Positions 18,621 to 28,017 of a DNA stretch of 51,558 bases are shown here, one piece after another; positions within the stretch are counted from its first letter, which is position 1; the number at the start of each line of letters is the position of its first letter. Below the pieces are notes generated by a model that ran no database searches, was not told the DNA's origin, and worked only from the letters and a program-made list of their open reading frames with translations. Position numbers and translations under genes: made by a program. This stretch comes from JAFGTX01 sp942492225 (GTDB lineage: Bacteria; Bacillota; Clostridia; Peptostreptococcales; Acidaminobacteraceae): the NCBI GenBank assembly GCA_942492225.1, contig CALODS010000028.1:1-51558 (forward strand), in the 5' to 3' direction.

Positions 18621-19541
18621 TTATCCCAAATTAATTCTGACACTATTAATATATTCATCAGCATTTACTACGCTTCCATTGTCCAATTCAATTTTTTCGA
18701 TATGTATTGCACCAGTACCACATAATACAACAATACCTTGATCCTTTATAATCTTTATAACTTTACCTGGAATTACACCTTCATATTTTGGAATAGAGTA
18801 TTCTTTACAAGATCGAATAATAATCTTGCTATTTTCAATATATGTGAACGCACCAGAAAATGGATATACTAATGCACGTGCTAAATTATAAATACTCCTT
18901 GAAGAATTACTCCAATTAATCAATCCATCATCAGGATTCCTTGAGCAAGTATATGTTGCCAAAGAATCATCTTGTTTAAGTGCTTTAAAGGAATTATTTT
19001 CTAGTGTTGATATGTTTGAATACATCATTTCTTTAAACGCTTCAATGCATTTTCGATATAATGAATTAATATCATCATCATATGTTATTTCAACATCTTT
19101 TTTACAAATTATATCACCACTATCAACTTTGTCACCAAGAAAAAAAAGATTTACTGCCGTTTCTTTTTCATCATTGATCAATACCCAATTCAATGGAGCA
19201 AATCCTCTATATCTAGGAAGTGGTGAAAAATGAGTTCCTAAAGAAGCTATTGCGGGTTTTAATAGTAGTGAATTATCAATCATCCTTCTATATCCAAAAC
19301 ACATCAAATAATCAAACTTATGACTCATATTGATTATTTCCACAACCTCATTCTTTGTTGCATTAAGTTTATATGGTATGTTTGATTCAATACAGATGCT
19401 TTTAGATTTACAATAGTATTTTATATGTTCATGTTCATGTTCCTTTTCAATAAAAACATACTCTATATCACATTTCATTTCTGTCATTATATAAAGTGCT
19501 TCAAATCCCAATCGACTACCTACAAATAAAATATATTTCAT
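18621..19541 (-). CDS. Formyltransferase-family protein (sugar N-formyltransferase candidate)
   Basis: 306 residues with the methionyl-tRNA formyltransferase fold: an N-terminal catalytic domain and an FMT C-terminal-like domain (WSNSSRSIYNLARALVYPF near 212, then VIPGKVIKII). The catalytic region reads LGTHFSPLPRYRGFAPLNW (101-119) and DKVDSGDI (137-144). By alignment with E. coli ArnA (N102, H104, D140) the His and Asp are kept, but the Asn is Gly102. Several sugar-cluster relatives also carry GTH, so this may be a natural variant. It probably transfers formyl from N10-formyl-tetrahydrofolate to a 4-amino sugar. It lies next to the initiating sugar transferase and an aminotransferase. Confidence 0.8.
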   Translation of the reverse strand: MKYILFVGSRLGFEALYIMTEMKCDIEYVFIEKEHEHEHIKYYCKSKSICIESNIPYKLNATKNEVVEIINMSHKFDYLMCFGYRRMIDNSLLLKPAIASLGTHFSPLPRYRGFAPLNWVLINDEKETAVNLFFLGDKVDSGDIICKKDVEITYDDDINSLYRKCIEAFKEMMYSNISTLENNSFKALKQDDSLATYTCSRNPDDGLINWSNSSRSIYNLARALVYPFSGAFTYIENSKIIIRSCKEYSIPKYEGVIPGKVIKIIKDQGIVVLCGTGAIHIEKIELDNGSVVNADEYINSVRINLG

Positions 19542-19571
19542 CTATTATCTCCATTTCAATTTACTACGATT

Positions 19572-20159
19572 CTATTTAATATAAATATTTTCTTTTTTAA
19601 GTACCGTAATTATAGTTCTAATCAAAATTTTAACATCGAATACAAATGAAAGTTTATCAATATAATAAATATCATTTTGTATACGATCTTTCCAGGGAAT
19701 AGTATTTCTAAAATAAGCTTGATTATACCCTGTTACACCAGGATGTACTTCCAACTTCCTTATTTCATTTCTTTCATATAAGTCAATTTGCTCTGGCAAA
19801 TCTGGTCGGGGACCAACAATACTCATATCACCTTTAATTATATTGATAAGCTGAGGTATCTCATCTATACTTGTTTTTCTAATAAATTTTCCAATAGGAA
19901 GCAATCTTTCATCACTCTCTGAATTGTAGGTAGAACCATCGTCATTTCTGATATCTGGCGCATTCATTTTCATGGAGCGTAATTTGTACATTTTGAATAT
20001 TTTTCCGTTTTTACCCAATCTTGGAGCGTTGTAAAATAGACTCCCTTTATCTTGAAAATATATAATCGGACCAATAATAGCAATTACAAGTAACAAGACT
20101 GGACAGATTAGAAGTGACAGAACTAAATCTAGTATACGTTTAAAATATCTTTGATACAC
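19572..20159 (-). CDS. Initiating sugar-1-phosphate transferase (PglC/WcaJ family)
   Basis: 195 residues, the short PglC-like form. Start GTG 20159, only 4 bases from the preceding stop, with AGAGGTG upstream. One N-terminal membrane or re-entrant helix (KRILDLVLSLLICPVLLLV) is followed by the catalytic core: FKMYKLRSMKMNAPD (about 55-70), TSIDEIPQLINIIKGDMS (about 96-113), VGPRPDLPEQIDLYE and HPGVTGYNQAYFRN. This family moves a sugar-1-phosphate from a UDP sugar to undecaprenyl phosphate and so starts the repeat unit. The neighbouring aminotransferase and the CapD-type dehydratase make a UDP-4-amino-6-deoxy sugar (bacillosamine-type) the likely substrate. Confidence 0.9.
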   Translation of the reverse strand: MYQRYFKRILDLVLSLLICPVLLLVIAIIGPIIYFQDKGSLFYNAPRLGKNGKIFKMYKLRSMKMNAPDIRNDDGSTYNSESDERLLPIGKFIRKTSIDEIPQLINIIKGDMSIVGPRPDLPEQIDLYERNEIRKLEVHPGVTGYNQAYFRNTIPWKDRIQNDIYYIDKLSFVFDVKILIRTIITVLKKENIYIK

Positions 20160-20163
20160 GAAA

Positions 20164-21369
20164 CTACACCTCTACTTCCAATAGTATGTTCTTCAAATTA
20201 CTCACAATGAAATCGATGTCATCATCTTTTAGCAAATTGTATAATGGCAACGATAACTCATTTTCATACATTTCAAAAGCATTCGGGTAATTTTTAATAT
20301 CAAATCCTAAATTTTTATAAGCAGTATGCATTGGTAAAGGCTTATAATGAACATTTGAAGCTATGCCTCTTTCAGCTAACTTAGTAATTACCTCATTTCT
20401 ATAACTCTCTGATTTACCAGTTAGCCTTGTCAAATACAAGTGGCCACTAGATGTATGTGTTTCTGTATAATGTGACATAGTTTCAATCTCTAGATTTTCT
20501 AATAATTTATCATATTGTTCAATTATATGTTTTCTCTTTTTTAAAATATCAGCATATCTTTTCAACTGTACTAATCCCATAGATGACATGACATCTGTCA
20601 TATTACATTTATAATTTGGAGCTATGATATCATATTCCCAAGCACCTAAACGTGTTTTTGCTAAAGCATCCTTCGATTGACCATGAAGTGAAAGTAACAT
20701 ATATTCTTTATAAATTGATTCATCACTTATTCCATCTATACTATTCCAAGTAACTGCTCCACCTTCTGAGGTAGTTAGGTTCTTTACTGCATGAAATGAA
20801 AACGTTGTAAAATCAGCTATTTCACCGCTCATTTTCCCCTTGTAAGTTCCTCCAATTGAATGGGCTGCATCTGCTAGAACTATCACTCTACCGAATCGAG
20901 CCTGAATTTCATTTGATGGCACAAATAAGTCTTTCTTGCCTTCAATAATTTCGAAAATCTTATCATAATCACATAATACACCACCTATATCTATAGGTAT
21001 AATCACTTTCGTCTTTGCAGTAATTGCATTTGCTATAGCATCATAATCAATATGATATGAATTCTTTCCTGTATCAACCATTACTACATTGGCACCTACG
21101 TGTGTTATGACACTTGCAGACGCTGAATATGTATAAGCACATGTGATTACCTCATCATCTGATCCTACACCTAATAACCTTAGGGTCATCTCCATAGCGG
21201 CGGTAGCAGAATTTAATCCAACTGCCATATTCGTATGACAAAACTCTGCAATTTCTTTTTCAAATTTTTTTGTTTTTGGACCTGTTGTTAACCATCCAGA
21301 CTTAAGTGTATCTACAACCTCATCAATTTCTTCTTGTGTAATATCTGGTGGTGAAAATGGTATTTTCAT
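20164..21369 (-). CDS. DegT/DnrJ/EryC1 family sugar aminotransferase
   Basis: 401 residues, PLP fold type I. The start LKSGWLTTGPKTKKFE and the SATAAM loop near 53 are typical. The PLP lysine is expected at K196 in SFHAVKNLTTSEGGA, with the aspartate of VLADAAHS (about D167) holding the pyridine nitrogen. In this family the enzyme converts a UDP- or dTDP-4-keto-6-deoxy sugar to the 4-amino sugar. Being next to the initiating transferase, a PglE-like role on the CapD product is the simplest reading. The two domains and length are complete. The ribosome site AGGGTGA lies 7 bases before the ATG. Confidence 0.88.
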   Translation of the reverse strand: MKIPFSPPDITQEEIDEVVDTLKSGWLTTGPKTKKFEKEIAEFCHTNMAVGLNSATAAMEMTLRLLGVGSDDEVITCAYTYSASASVITHVGANVVMVDTGKNSYHIDYDAIANAITAKTKVIIPIDIGGVLCDYDKIFEIIEGKKDLFVPSNEIQARFGRVIVLADAAHSIGGTYKGKMSGEIADFTTFSFHAVKNLTTSEGGAVTWNSIDGISDESIYKEYMLLSLHGQSKDALAKTRLGAWEYDIIAPNYKCNMTDVMSSMGLVQLKRYADILKKRKHIIEQYDKLLENLEIETMSHYTETHTSSGHLYLTRLTGKSESYRNEVITKLAERGIASNVHYKPLPMHTAYKNLGFDIKNYPNAFEMYENELSLPLYNLLKDDDIDFIVSNLKNILLEVEV

Positions 21370-21450
21370 TATAAATCACCCTAAGTGATGTAAAATAGTG
21401 CATCACTTATTCCTTTCTAAAATTTATTATTCATTTCACACGGATTTATG

Positions 21451-22368
21451 TTACATTCTACCGTCATTTAATTGCTCTACTAACAACTCTGTTAACTTTT
21501 TTGCACCAATTTCATTTAAATGATCCGCATCATAATAATCATCATTATCGAACAGTCCACTATCTAAGTAATTTACATATTTAACATGGTCATACTCCTC
21601 TAGTAATTCATCAATTTTATAATACATACTAAGAAGTTGATTTTTATCCATATTATCAATATAAGTCTTATATACGGGTGGAGTAAACAATATAACTTGT
21701 ACATTCTTTGTTTCAGCTAAGCTGATAATTTTTTCAAGATAATTACTATTCTTGTAATAATTCTCTACACTCGCATTAGTATGTCTTTTGGCAGCATCCT
21801 TCCCTGTTTTATCTAAATCTCTCTTGATCGACGAATGATAATTTAAACCAAATCCAAATTCTGAACAACTGATATTATCTTTTCCTAGTACATAATAATC
21901 AAATATTTTTTTCGCATTATTTCTACCACTGCTTGTTGTTACTTCTAAATGATCACTCAAGGTGTTAGAACCCTGAATATCATAGTATAGTGTATAATTA
22001 ACAGTTCTCCATGATTCTATTCCATCATCCAATGTTAGAAATAACGATGCATAAGACATTGGAATTACCAAATACTTTAATTCCGAAAGTTGTGTACTGA
22101 ATTTATCATAAATCAAGTAGTCATACTTCATTGATTGAGAAATATGACTTGAATTAAATCCTCTATAGTCAAGATAACTTGGATCGATTCCGTAAAAAAC
22201 ATGAGAATTACCTAAAAATAGAATTTCGATTTCATCGGAAAAATTCTCCAAATATTCATTTTTATAAGCATAATCATTTGGGATATTTCTCAAAGAAATT
22301 TCCATTGCTCCAAAAAATAAAATCAATGGAAGAAGAAATACAATTATTTTTTTGATATATAATTTCAT
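21451..22368 (-). CDS. SGNH-hydrolase-like membrane-anchored protein, partner of MBOAT
   Basis: 305 residues. One N-terminal membrane segment (IIVFLLPLILFFGAMEISL) acts as an anchor, leaving an extracytoplasmic domain. The GNSH motif at 53-56 carries the expected nucleophile Ser55, and DADH at 280-283 supplies the Asp/His pair, so the active site looks complete. It lies 13 bases after the MBOAT gene, the same pairing as AlgI/AlgJ, DltB/DltD or PatA/PatB. In such pairs the MBOAT protein moves an acyl group across the membrane and the SGNH protein puts it on the sugar. O-acetylation of the surface glycan is inferred. Confidence 0.8.
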   Translation of the reverse strand: MKLYIKKIIVFLLPLILFFGAMEISLRNIPNDYAYKNEYLENFSDEIEILFLGNSHVFYGIDPSYLDYRGFNSSHISQSMKYDYLIYDKFSTQLSELKYLVIPMSYASLFLTLDDGIESWRTVNYTLYYDIQGSNTLSDHLEVTTSSGRNNAKKIFDYYVLGKDNISCSEFGFGLNYHSSIKRDLDKTGKDAAKRHTNASVENYYKNSNYLEKIISLAETKNVQVILFTPPVYKTYIDNMDKNQLLSMYYKIDELLEEYDHVKYVNYLDSGLFDNDDYYDADHLNEIGAKKLTELLVEQLNDGRM

Positions 22369-22381
22369 ATTTTATCACATC

Positions 22382-23827
22382 CTAAAATTGAAAATAAATA
22401 AATTGTTGAGATGCCCCACCAAAGAAATAAATAAACAATAGAATAACGTAATATAAGCCCCATCTTAAAAACAATGGCTTTGATACAAAGAAATTAGATA
22501 TTGGATATTCTTCTTCTCTTCCATGCCATTCTACTAAAATAAAAGAAACTAATAAACCTAGGATAAATAACAGTTCTCTTCTTTGAAAAAATGGTAGAGA
22601 AAATAACTTGATAGTAAATAATCTGTTTACAAAAATTAATGCATCAGCAAGACTCTCGGATCTAAATATTATTAAAGTTATACAGAATAAAGTAAATGTA
22701 ACAAGCATATTAACAAGCTCATTAAACGTTGGCCATTTATTCCCAGAAGCCACAATTCCTGTATAGTTTATTTCGTTATTTAATAATATCCTTGGCAATA
22801 ATATAACTGCATTCATTGCTCCCCAGCCAATATACGTCCAATCAGCACCATGCCATAGTCCGCTAATTAAAAACATTGCTATTACATTTCTAGCTTTCAG
22901 AAACCTATTACCACGACTTCCGCCAAGGGGAAGATATACATAATCTCTGAACCATGATGACAGTGAAATATGCCATCTTTTCCAAAACTCAGACAAATTT
23001 CTTGAAAAAAACGGATATGAGAAATTTTTTCTCAAAGAGAAACCTAATATTTTTGACGTACCAATTGCAATATCAGAGTATCCAGAAAAATCTCCATATA
23101 ATTGAAATGCAAAAAGTACCGTTCCAAAAACAAGCGTACTCCCTTCATAATTAGTGTAATTGCCATATACAATATCTACAAAACGAGCACAATTGTCAGC
23201 AATTACAACTTTCTTAAATACTCCCCATAGTGATTGCTTTAATCCATCTATGGCAATAGCATAATCGAATTTTCTTTTTTCGAGAAATTGAGGTAATAAA
23301 TGTTCGGCTCTTTCAATAGGACCTGCAACTAATTGTGGAAAAAATGAAACATAAGCTGCAAAACTGATAAACTCTTTCTGATGTGTAAGTTTTCCCCTAT
23401 AGACATCAATAGTATAACTTAAGGTCTGAAAGGTATAAAAACTAATCCCAACTGGCAGAACAACTTGCAGCGAATGGATTTGACTCGGTCTTCCTAGTTC
23501 TACGAAGATATGGTTCAAATTGTCAATAAAGAAATTACTATACTTAAAATAGCAAAGTATTCCTAGATTCACAAAAATACTCATTAATAAAAATAATTTC
23601 TTGTGAATATTTTCTTTACTTTTTAAAATACCATGACCCGCAAAGTAGTCCACCACGGTACTTACCAAAATTAAAGATAAAAATCTCCAATCCCAAAATC
23701 CATAGAACAGATAACTCGAAAATAACAACAATAGATTTTGTGCTTTCCTATTGTCTTTGAGTAATATCCAATAAAGAAAAAAGACAATAGAAAAAAAAAC
23801 GAAAAATTCTAACGAAGTAAAAGTCAT
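22382..23827 (-). CDS. MBOAT-family O-acyltransferase (AlgI/DltB-like)
   Basis: 481 residues, the usual length, with about ten or more membrane segments. Conserved features are FFPQLVAGPIERAEHLLPQ (about 163-181), FQLYGDFSGYSDIAIG (about 241-256), FWKRWHISLSSWFRDYVYLP (281-300) and SGLWHGADWTYIGWG (322-336). The invariant histidine is His326, with the second conserved His at 286. It should export an acyl group, commonly acetyl, for transfer to a polysaccharide by the SGNH partner encoded next. The ribosome site GAAGGTG lies 6 bases before the ATG. It is complete with no frameshift. Confidence 0.92.
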   Translation of the reverse strand: MTFTSLEFFVFFSIVFFLYWILLKDNRKAQNLLLLFSSYLFYGFWDWRFLSLILVSTVVDYFAGHGILKSKENIHKKLFLLMSIFVNLGILCYFKYSNFFIDNLNHIFVELGRPSQIHSLQVVLPVGISFYTFQTLSYTIDVYRGKLTHQKEFISFAAYVSFFPQLVAGPIERAEHLLPQFLEKRKFDYAIAIDGLKQSLWGVFKKVVIADNCARFVDIVYGNYTNYEGSTLVFGTVLFAFQLYGDFSGYSDIAIGTSKILGFSLRKNFSYPFFSRNLSEFWKRWHISLSSWFRDYVYLPLGGSRGNRFLKARNVIAMFLISGLWHGADWTYIGWGAMNAVILLPRILLNNEINYTGIVASGNKWPTFNELVNMLVTFTLFCITLIIFRSESLADALIFVNRLFTIKLFSLPFFQRRELLFILGLLVSFILVEWHGREEEYPISNFFVSKPLFLRWGLYYVILLFIYFFGGASQQFIYFQF

Positions 23828-23841
23828 ATTGACACCTTCAA

Positions 23842-24333
23842 TTATAACTTTTCATTAATAATCGCATACCATCTCAAGTCATAATATACTCCATCGATTA
23901 AGACATGCTCTTTAAACTCACCTTCAAAGACAAAATTCATCTTTTCATAAAACCCTACAGCTCTTTTGTTTTTAGTCAAAACATTCAAATAAATCTTTTT
24001 CAATTTCAGTTTATTAAAACCATAATCGATTATATCTTCAGTAGCACTTTTAGCAATACCCGTGCCAATTGCACATTCTCTTAGTACTATCGCATATTCA
24101 GCGTTCATATTAACTCGATCAATATTCTTTAGACTAACTGTTCCAAGATACTTATCATCTGATTCTGTAATTCCAAAATGTACATCTGTTTCTGATGATG
24201 AATTTAATATAAAGTTCTTGGCCTTCTCTATGGACAAACTACTGCTTGAAATCCTTAAATTATTAAGTATCATTGGATTTGTCATCCACTCATACATCAG
24301 TTCAGCGTCTTCAATCCTTAATTCGCGTATCAT
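23842..24333 (-). CDS. GNAT N-acetyltransferase (RimJ/RimL-like)
   Basis: 163 residues from ATG 24333, chosen because GGAGGG lies 4 bases upstream; an upstream TTG at 24345 would overlap this ribosome site. Motifs of the GNAT fold are visible: IRELRIEDAELMYEWM at the start, EYAIVLRECAIGTGIAKSA (acetyl-CoA loop, a variant of RxxGxG/A) near 85-103 and LKKIYLNVLTKNKRAVGFYEK. Members in glycan clusters N-acetylate 4-amino sugars. With an aminotransferase three genes downstream this is likely, but acetylation of a protein or small molecule cannot be excluded. It competes conceptually with the formyltransferase at 18621 for the same amino group. Confidence 0.78.
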   Translation of the reverse strand: MIRELRIEDAELMYEWMTNPMILNNLRISSSSLSIEKAKNFILNSSSETDVHFGITESDDKYLGTVSLKNIDRVNMNAEYAIVLRECAIGTGIAKSATEDIIDYGFNKLKLKKIYLNVLTKNKRAVGFYEKMNFVFEGEFKEHVLIDGVYYDLRWYAIINEKL

Positions 24334-24366
24334 AATACCCTCCAAATCATACCAATCCGTAGCGTT

Positions 24367-25413
24367 CTATATTGCATTGTTTCGTCTAAATAAAATAGAT
24401 CTATTTATCCATAAAAATTTTGCGATTACTACAAAAATAGAAACTGTCAAACCTAAAATTATTACTCCAATTAAACGAGAAGTATTATTTGTAGGTATCA
24501 TAGTAGCTTCTGTAGAGTTTTGTGAAAGCTTAGTAGTCGTTTTATCAAGAATTTTAAGTAAATCTGTTTCAACTTTTTCAGCTGGTGTTGCCTGAGACAG
24601 TATTTCCATGTCTATTGTCATCTCATCAATAAAATCCTGTAGATTCTCAATCTCTATTTTATTATATATTTCTTGATTTAAAAATCCTGTTAGCATTCCT
24701 TTTGTTTGAGTGTAACTTGGATTCAATATTTCTTGATAAAACACATTACTTTCTAAATTCTTATCATTGCTTTTCGAATAATTTAATGCTATTTCTGCAT
24801 CTGAAGTAATGATTTTTTTAAGTAAGATTACCTCATTAATATCTTCCAACAATAAATTTGTTTGATTAATTTTTTTTTCTAAATCACTATTTGCAGTTTC
24901 TTTTATCTCTAGCTCTATGCTTTTATTAGTTAAAAAAGAATCTAGAGCATCCTTTTTTAAATAGTTTGAAGTATAATTGATAAAATTATCAATATGAGTA
25001 TCTAAAATTTGCGTTACTTCATCTGGATTTGTGTTTGTATAAGAAACATGAATTTTATGAGTATTGGGAATATGAGTAATACTAATATTACTAATAATTT
25101 CAGTTGTACTCATATCTAAATCTAAGTCTTCAATTGTAGCTTTAGCCACATCTTGTAATTGTAATAATCCATAATAATCTTTTAAATAGATTGATGGATA
25201 TTGATAGACTCCGAGTTCTGTTAAAACAGAACTTGGGACACTTATTGAAATATCCATCTCCGATTTATATAAAGTGACTGTTGTCATTTGAAGATACATA
25301 AAAGCTGCAACTGTCATTAATCCTGTTATAGCTATAATTATTTTCCATTCTTTTAAAAAAACTATTAACAAATCATGCAATGATATATCTTTGTTACTAA
25401 TCTTACTTTCCAT
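24367..25413 (-). CDS. Wzz-family chain-length regulator
   Basis: 348 residues from ATG 25413, favoured over an upstream start at 25434 because AGGAG lies 7 bases before it. Two membrane segments flank a long periplasm-type or external helical domain: IIIAITGLMTVAAFMYLQM (about 27-45) and LIGVIILGLTVSIFVVIAK (about 315-335). The N-terminal phrase ISLHDLLIVFLKEWKIII and the repeated beta pattern ISITHIPNTHKIHVSYTN are typical Wzz features. There is no kinase domain. It should set the length of polymer made by the Wzy pathway; no Wzy polymerase is recognisable in the window. It is a diverged counterpart of the broken gene at 11982-12838. Confidence 0.82.
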   Translation of the reverse strand: MESKISNKDISLHDLLIVFLKEWKIIIAITGLMTVAAFMYLQMTTVTLYKSEMDISISVPSSVLTELGVYQYPSIYLKDYYGLLQLQDVAKATIEDLDLDMSTTEIISNISITHIPNTHKIHVSYTNTNPDEVTQILDTHIDNFINYTSNYLKKDALDSFLTNKSIELEIKETANSDLEKKINQTNLLLEDINEVILLKKIITSDAEIALNYSKSNDKNLESNVFYQEILNPSYTQTKGMLTGFLNQEIYNKIEIENLQDFIDEMTIDMEILSQATPAEKVETDLLKILDKTTTKLSQNSTEATMIPTNNTSRLIGVIILGLTVSIFVVIAKFLWINRSILFRRNNAI

Positions 25414-25509
25414 AATTACTCTCCTATTTTTCAAAAATCAATATTAACACCATTATTACTCTTAAAGTAGGTACAAAACACTTTAATTTATCAACTAATG
25501 ACAATTTAT

Positions 25510-26930
25510 CATTTAATCAGCCATTTTGTCTGAAATTACAATTTCATTTATCACTTTGTCTAATTTAACTTCTAAAAGTTTTCCAATGTGAATTTTATCA
25601 TAAGCAGAATCAATTATCTTCACTGGATCGCCAATAGCGAGCACAAATACTTCTAACCTCTTAGCCATAGCAACAGCTTGAAGAAGAAATTAGGCCGCCT
25701 CTGGTATAATCATAAAACATCTAATAACTTCTCTATGAGTTACTGTTACTGGTTCATCTTTTTCAATTTATTGGATTAACAGCTTTATCACTTGAAATCA
25801 TAAAGAATTTTACGACTTTTAACTCATCCGATAAACTAGCTAAATTATTAGTTCCTAATATATTATTCTTTACAGTTTCATATGAAATATCTTCCATTAA
25901 TAGAACATATCTGTGAGCAGCTGCATGAAATATTACATTTAGCTGAATTTTTTCGAGAATATTTTCATTCTATTACGATCTCGTATCGAAACAACAATTA
26001 CTTTTAGATTTAGTTCACTTTCAAGTCTATATGAATTGTATAATCTATCCAATTCATTTTGCAAATCATACACATTATTTTCATATATATCGATTATAAT
26101 CAGTTCTTCAGGTTGAAATCTTGATATCTGACGATACAGTTCAGAACTTATGGAACCGCCACCATCAGTAACAACAACACGTTTTCCTTTTATGTAATAC
26201 TCAATTAATCATTAATCAAGATGCACTGGTTGTCGTCCTAATAAATCCTCAATCTTCACTTCTCTTATTTGATTAACTGTAACCCTCCCACCAATTAACT
26301 TATAAACACCAGGTAAAATATTAATTTTAGTTGATTTTTGGAATAATTTTACCATTCTACAGATTTCACCTTTGCTTCCAAAAGAGATTGATATAATTAT
26401 TTCATAAACATTTCTCTCTGATGAAATCTTATTAACCTTGTCTATTAATCCAAGTACTGGTATTCCATTAAGTCTCTGACACATTTTACTAGAATTATCA
26501 TCAAGCATTCCCACTATTTTATAATTTAACTCAACATTTGTACGCAATTATTTAATAATTAAAGCACCATCATCTCCTGCTTCTATTACTAACACATTCT
26601 TAGCTTTTGGCAAATCAATACTAAACTTCTTATGATTTATTCTTTTTACGACACGACAAACGAACCGAACATCATCAATTGGAATTAGTTCCATAATATA
26701 TGATATTGAATATACAGTGCGTGGTAGATGTAATTTAATGAATACTAAAATACTTATCATTGTAGCATTTGCTAAGAATACTGCAAGTATTATGGTTACT
26801 AATTCCTCAATACTTTCATACTCCCAAAAGTTGCAATAGAGCCTAAAACCGTAAATACTATAATTTCAATCAATATCAATGCAAATATTAATAACAATAA
26901 ATTTCTTTGTTTTTTAATATATCTTCACCA
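25510..26930 (-). pseudogene. Decayed capD-type dehydratase gene
   Basis: Read on the minus strand, pieces of a CapD protein follow in correct order through several frames: the membrane part (HLPRTVYSISYIMELIP), a first Rossmann piece (AKNVLVIEAGDDGALIIK, GAGDAG mutated to EAGDDG), RGVYKL-like text VYKLIGGRVTVNQIREVKI, EDLLGRQPVHLD, then GKRVVVTDGGGSISSELYR (TGGGG mutated to TDGGG), IIDIYENNVYDLQNELD, and the late motif DEPVTVTHREVIRCFMIIP. Stops and frameshifts abound, and the STDK/MGATK part is mostly deleted near 25770. The parent is the same type as the intact 12841-14730 gene, but the copy is clearly diverged. It sits inside the cluster between rfbB and wzz. Confidence 0.85.
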
Positions 26931-26935
26931 AATCA

Positions 26936-27967
26936 TTAGTCTAAGATCGACTGCTTTTTATATATTTTCTTCATCCATTCGTTATTTGCTAAGTACCAGT
27001 CAATGGTTTCACTGATTCCTTGTTCAAATGTGTAACTTGGTTCCCAGTTCAACTCTGTTGAAATTTTTGTGTTATCAATGGCATAACGTCTATCATGCCC
27101 TGGACGGTCTGCTACGTACTCTATTAATTTTTCAGACTTTTGAAGTCTAGATATAATAAGCTTAACGATCTCAATATTAGCCTTTTCATTATTACCACCA
27201 ATATTATAAACTTCACCAAGCTTACCCTTGCGTAACACAGTATCAATTGCCGAACAATGATCAGATACATGAAGCCAGTCTCTTATTTGCATACCATCAC
27301 CGTATACAGGAAGTTTCTTGTCTGACAAACAGTTACTTATCATTAAAGGAATTAACTTTTCAGGATATTGGTATGGTCCATAGTTATTACTACATCTCGT
27401 TATATTAACTGGCATACCATACGTTTCGGAATATGCTCGTACAATCATATCTCCACTTGCTTTAGAAGCTGAATATGGGCTATTAGGCATTAGAGGTGTT
27501 TTCTCTGTAAATAAACCATCCTTCCCCAATGCTCCATAAACTTCATCTGTTGAAACTTGTAAAAATTTCACATTAGGTTTATATTCTCTACAATACTTAT
27601 TATTAGGATTTATCTTCCAATATTTTTTGGCAATATCTAATAGTACTTGAACACCAATTATATTGGTTGTTAAAAACACTTCTGGATCATCAATACTATT
27701 GTCAACGTGTGATTCTGCTGCAAAATTTATTACACTGTCAAAGTTGTATTTCAAGAATATTTCATCCATTGATTCCCTAGACCTTATATCAGCATTAATA
27801 AAAGTATAATTACCTTTATCAGCAATATCAGAAATATTATCCAAATTTCCCGCATAAGTTAAAACATCCACATTAACAAAATGACAATCAGAATACTTTT
27901 CAACCATATATTTCAAAAAATTGCTACCTATAAATCCTGCGCCACCTGTCACTAAAATTTTTCTCAT
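26936..27967 (-). CDS. rfbB: dTDP-glucose 4,6-dehydratase
   Basis: 343 residues, normal size. The NAD-binding motif TGGAGFIGSN starts at residue 7. The catalytic STDEVYG is at 139-145 and the YxxxK pair is Y165/K169 in PNSPYSASKASGD. The family signature NNYGPYQYPEKLIPLMI and the late RPGHDRRYAID are also present. It turns dTDP-glucose into dTDP-4-keto-6-deoxyglucose, in step with RfbA encoded 50 bases upstream. RfbC and RfbD, needed for dTDP-rhamnose, are not in the window, so the 4-keto sugar may go to an aminotransferase or the other genes lie elsewhere. Confidence 0.95.
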   Translation of the reverse strand: MRKILVTGGAGFIGSNFLKYMVEKYSDCHFVNVDVLTYAGNLDNISDIADKGNYTFINADIRSRESMDEIFLKYNFDSVINFAAESHVDNSIDDPEVFLTTNIIGVQVLLDIAKKYWKINPNNKYCREYKPNVKFLQVSTDEVYGALGKDGLFTEKTPLMPNSPYSASKASGDMIVRAYSETYGMPVNITRCSNNYGPYQYPEKLIPLMISNCLSDKKLPVYGDGMQIRDWLHVSDHCSAIDTVLRKGKLGEVYNIGGNNEKANIEIVKLIISRLQKSEKLIEYVADRPGHDRRYAIDNTKISTELNWEPSYTFEQGISETIDWYLANNEWMKKIYKKQSILD

Positions 27968-28017
27968 TTATGTACCCCACTTCATTTATACTAGATCAAA
28001 CTCAAAATATACTTTCC

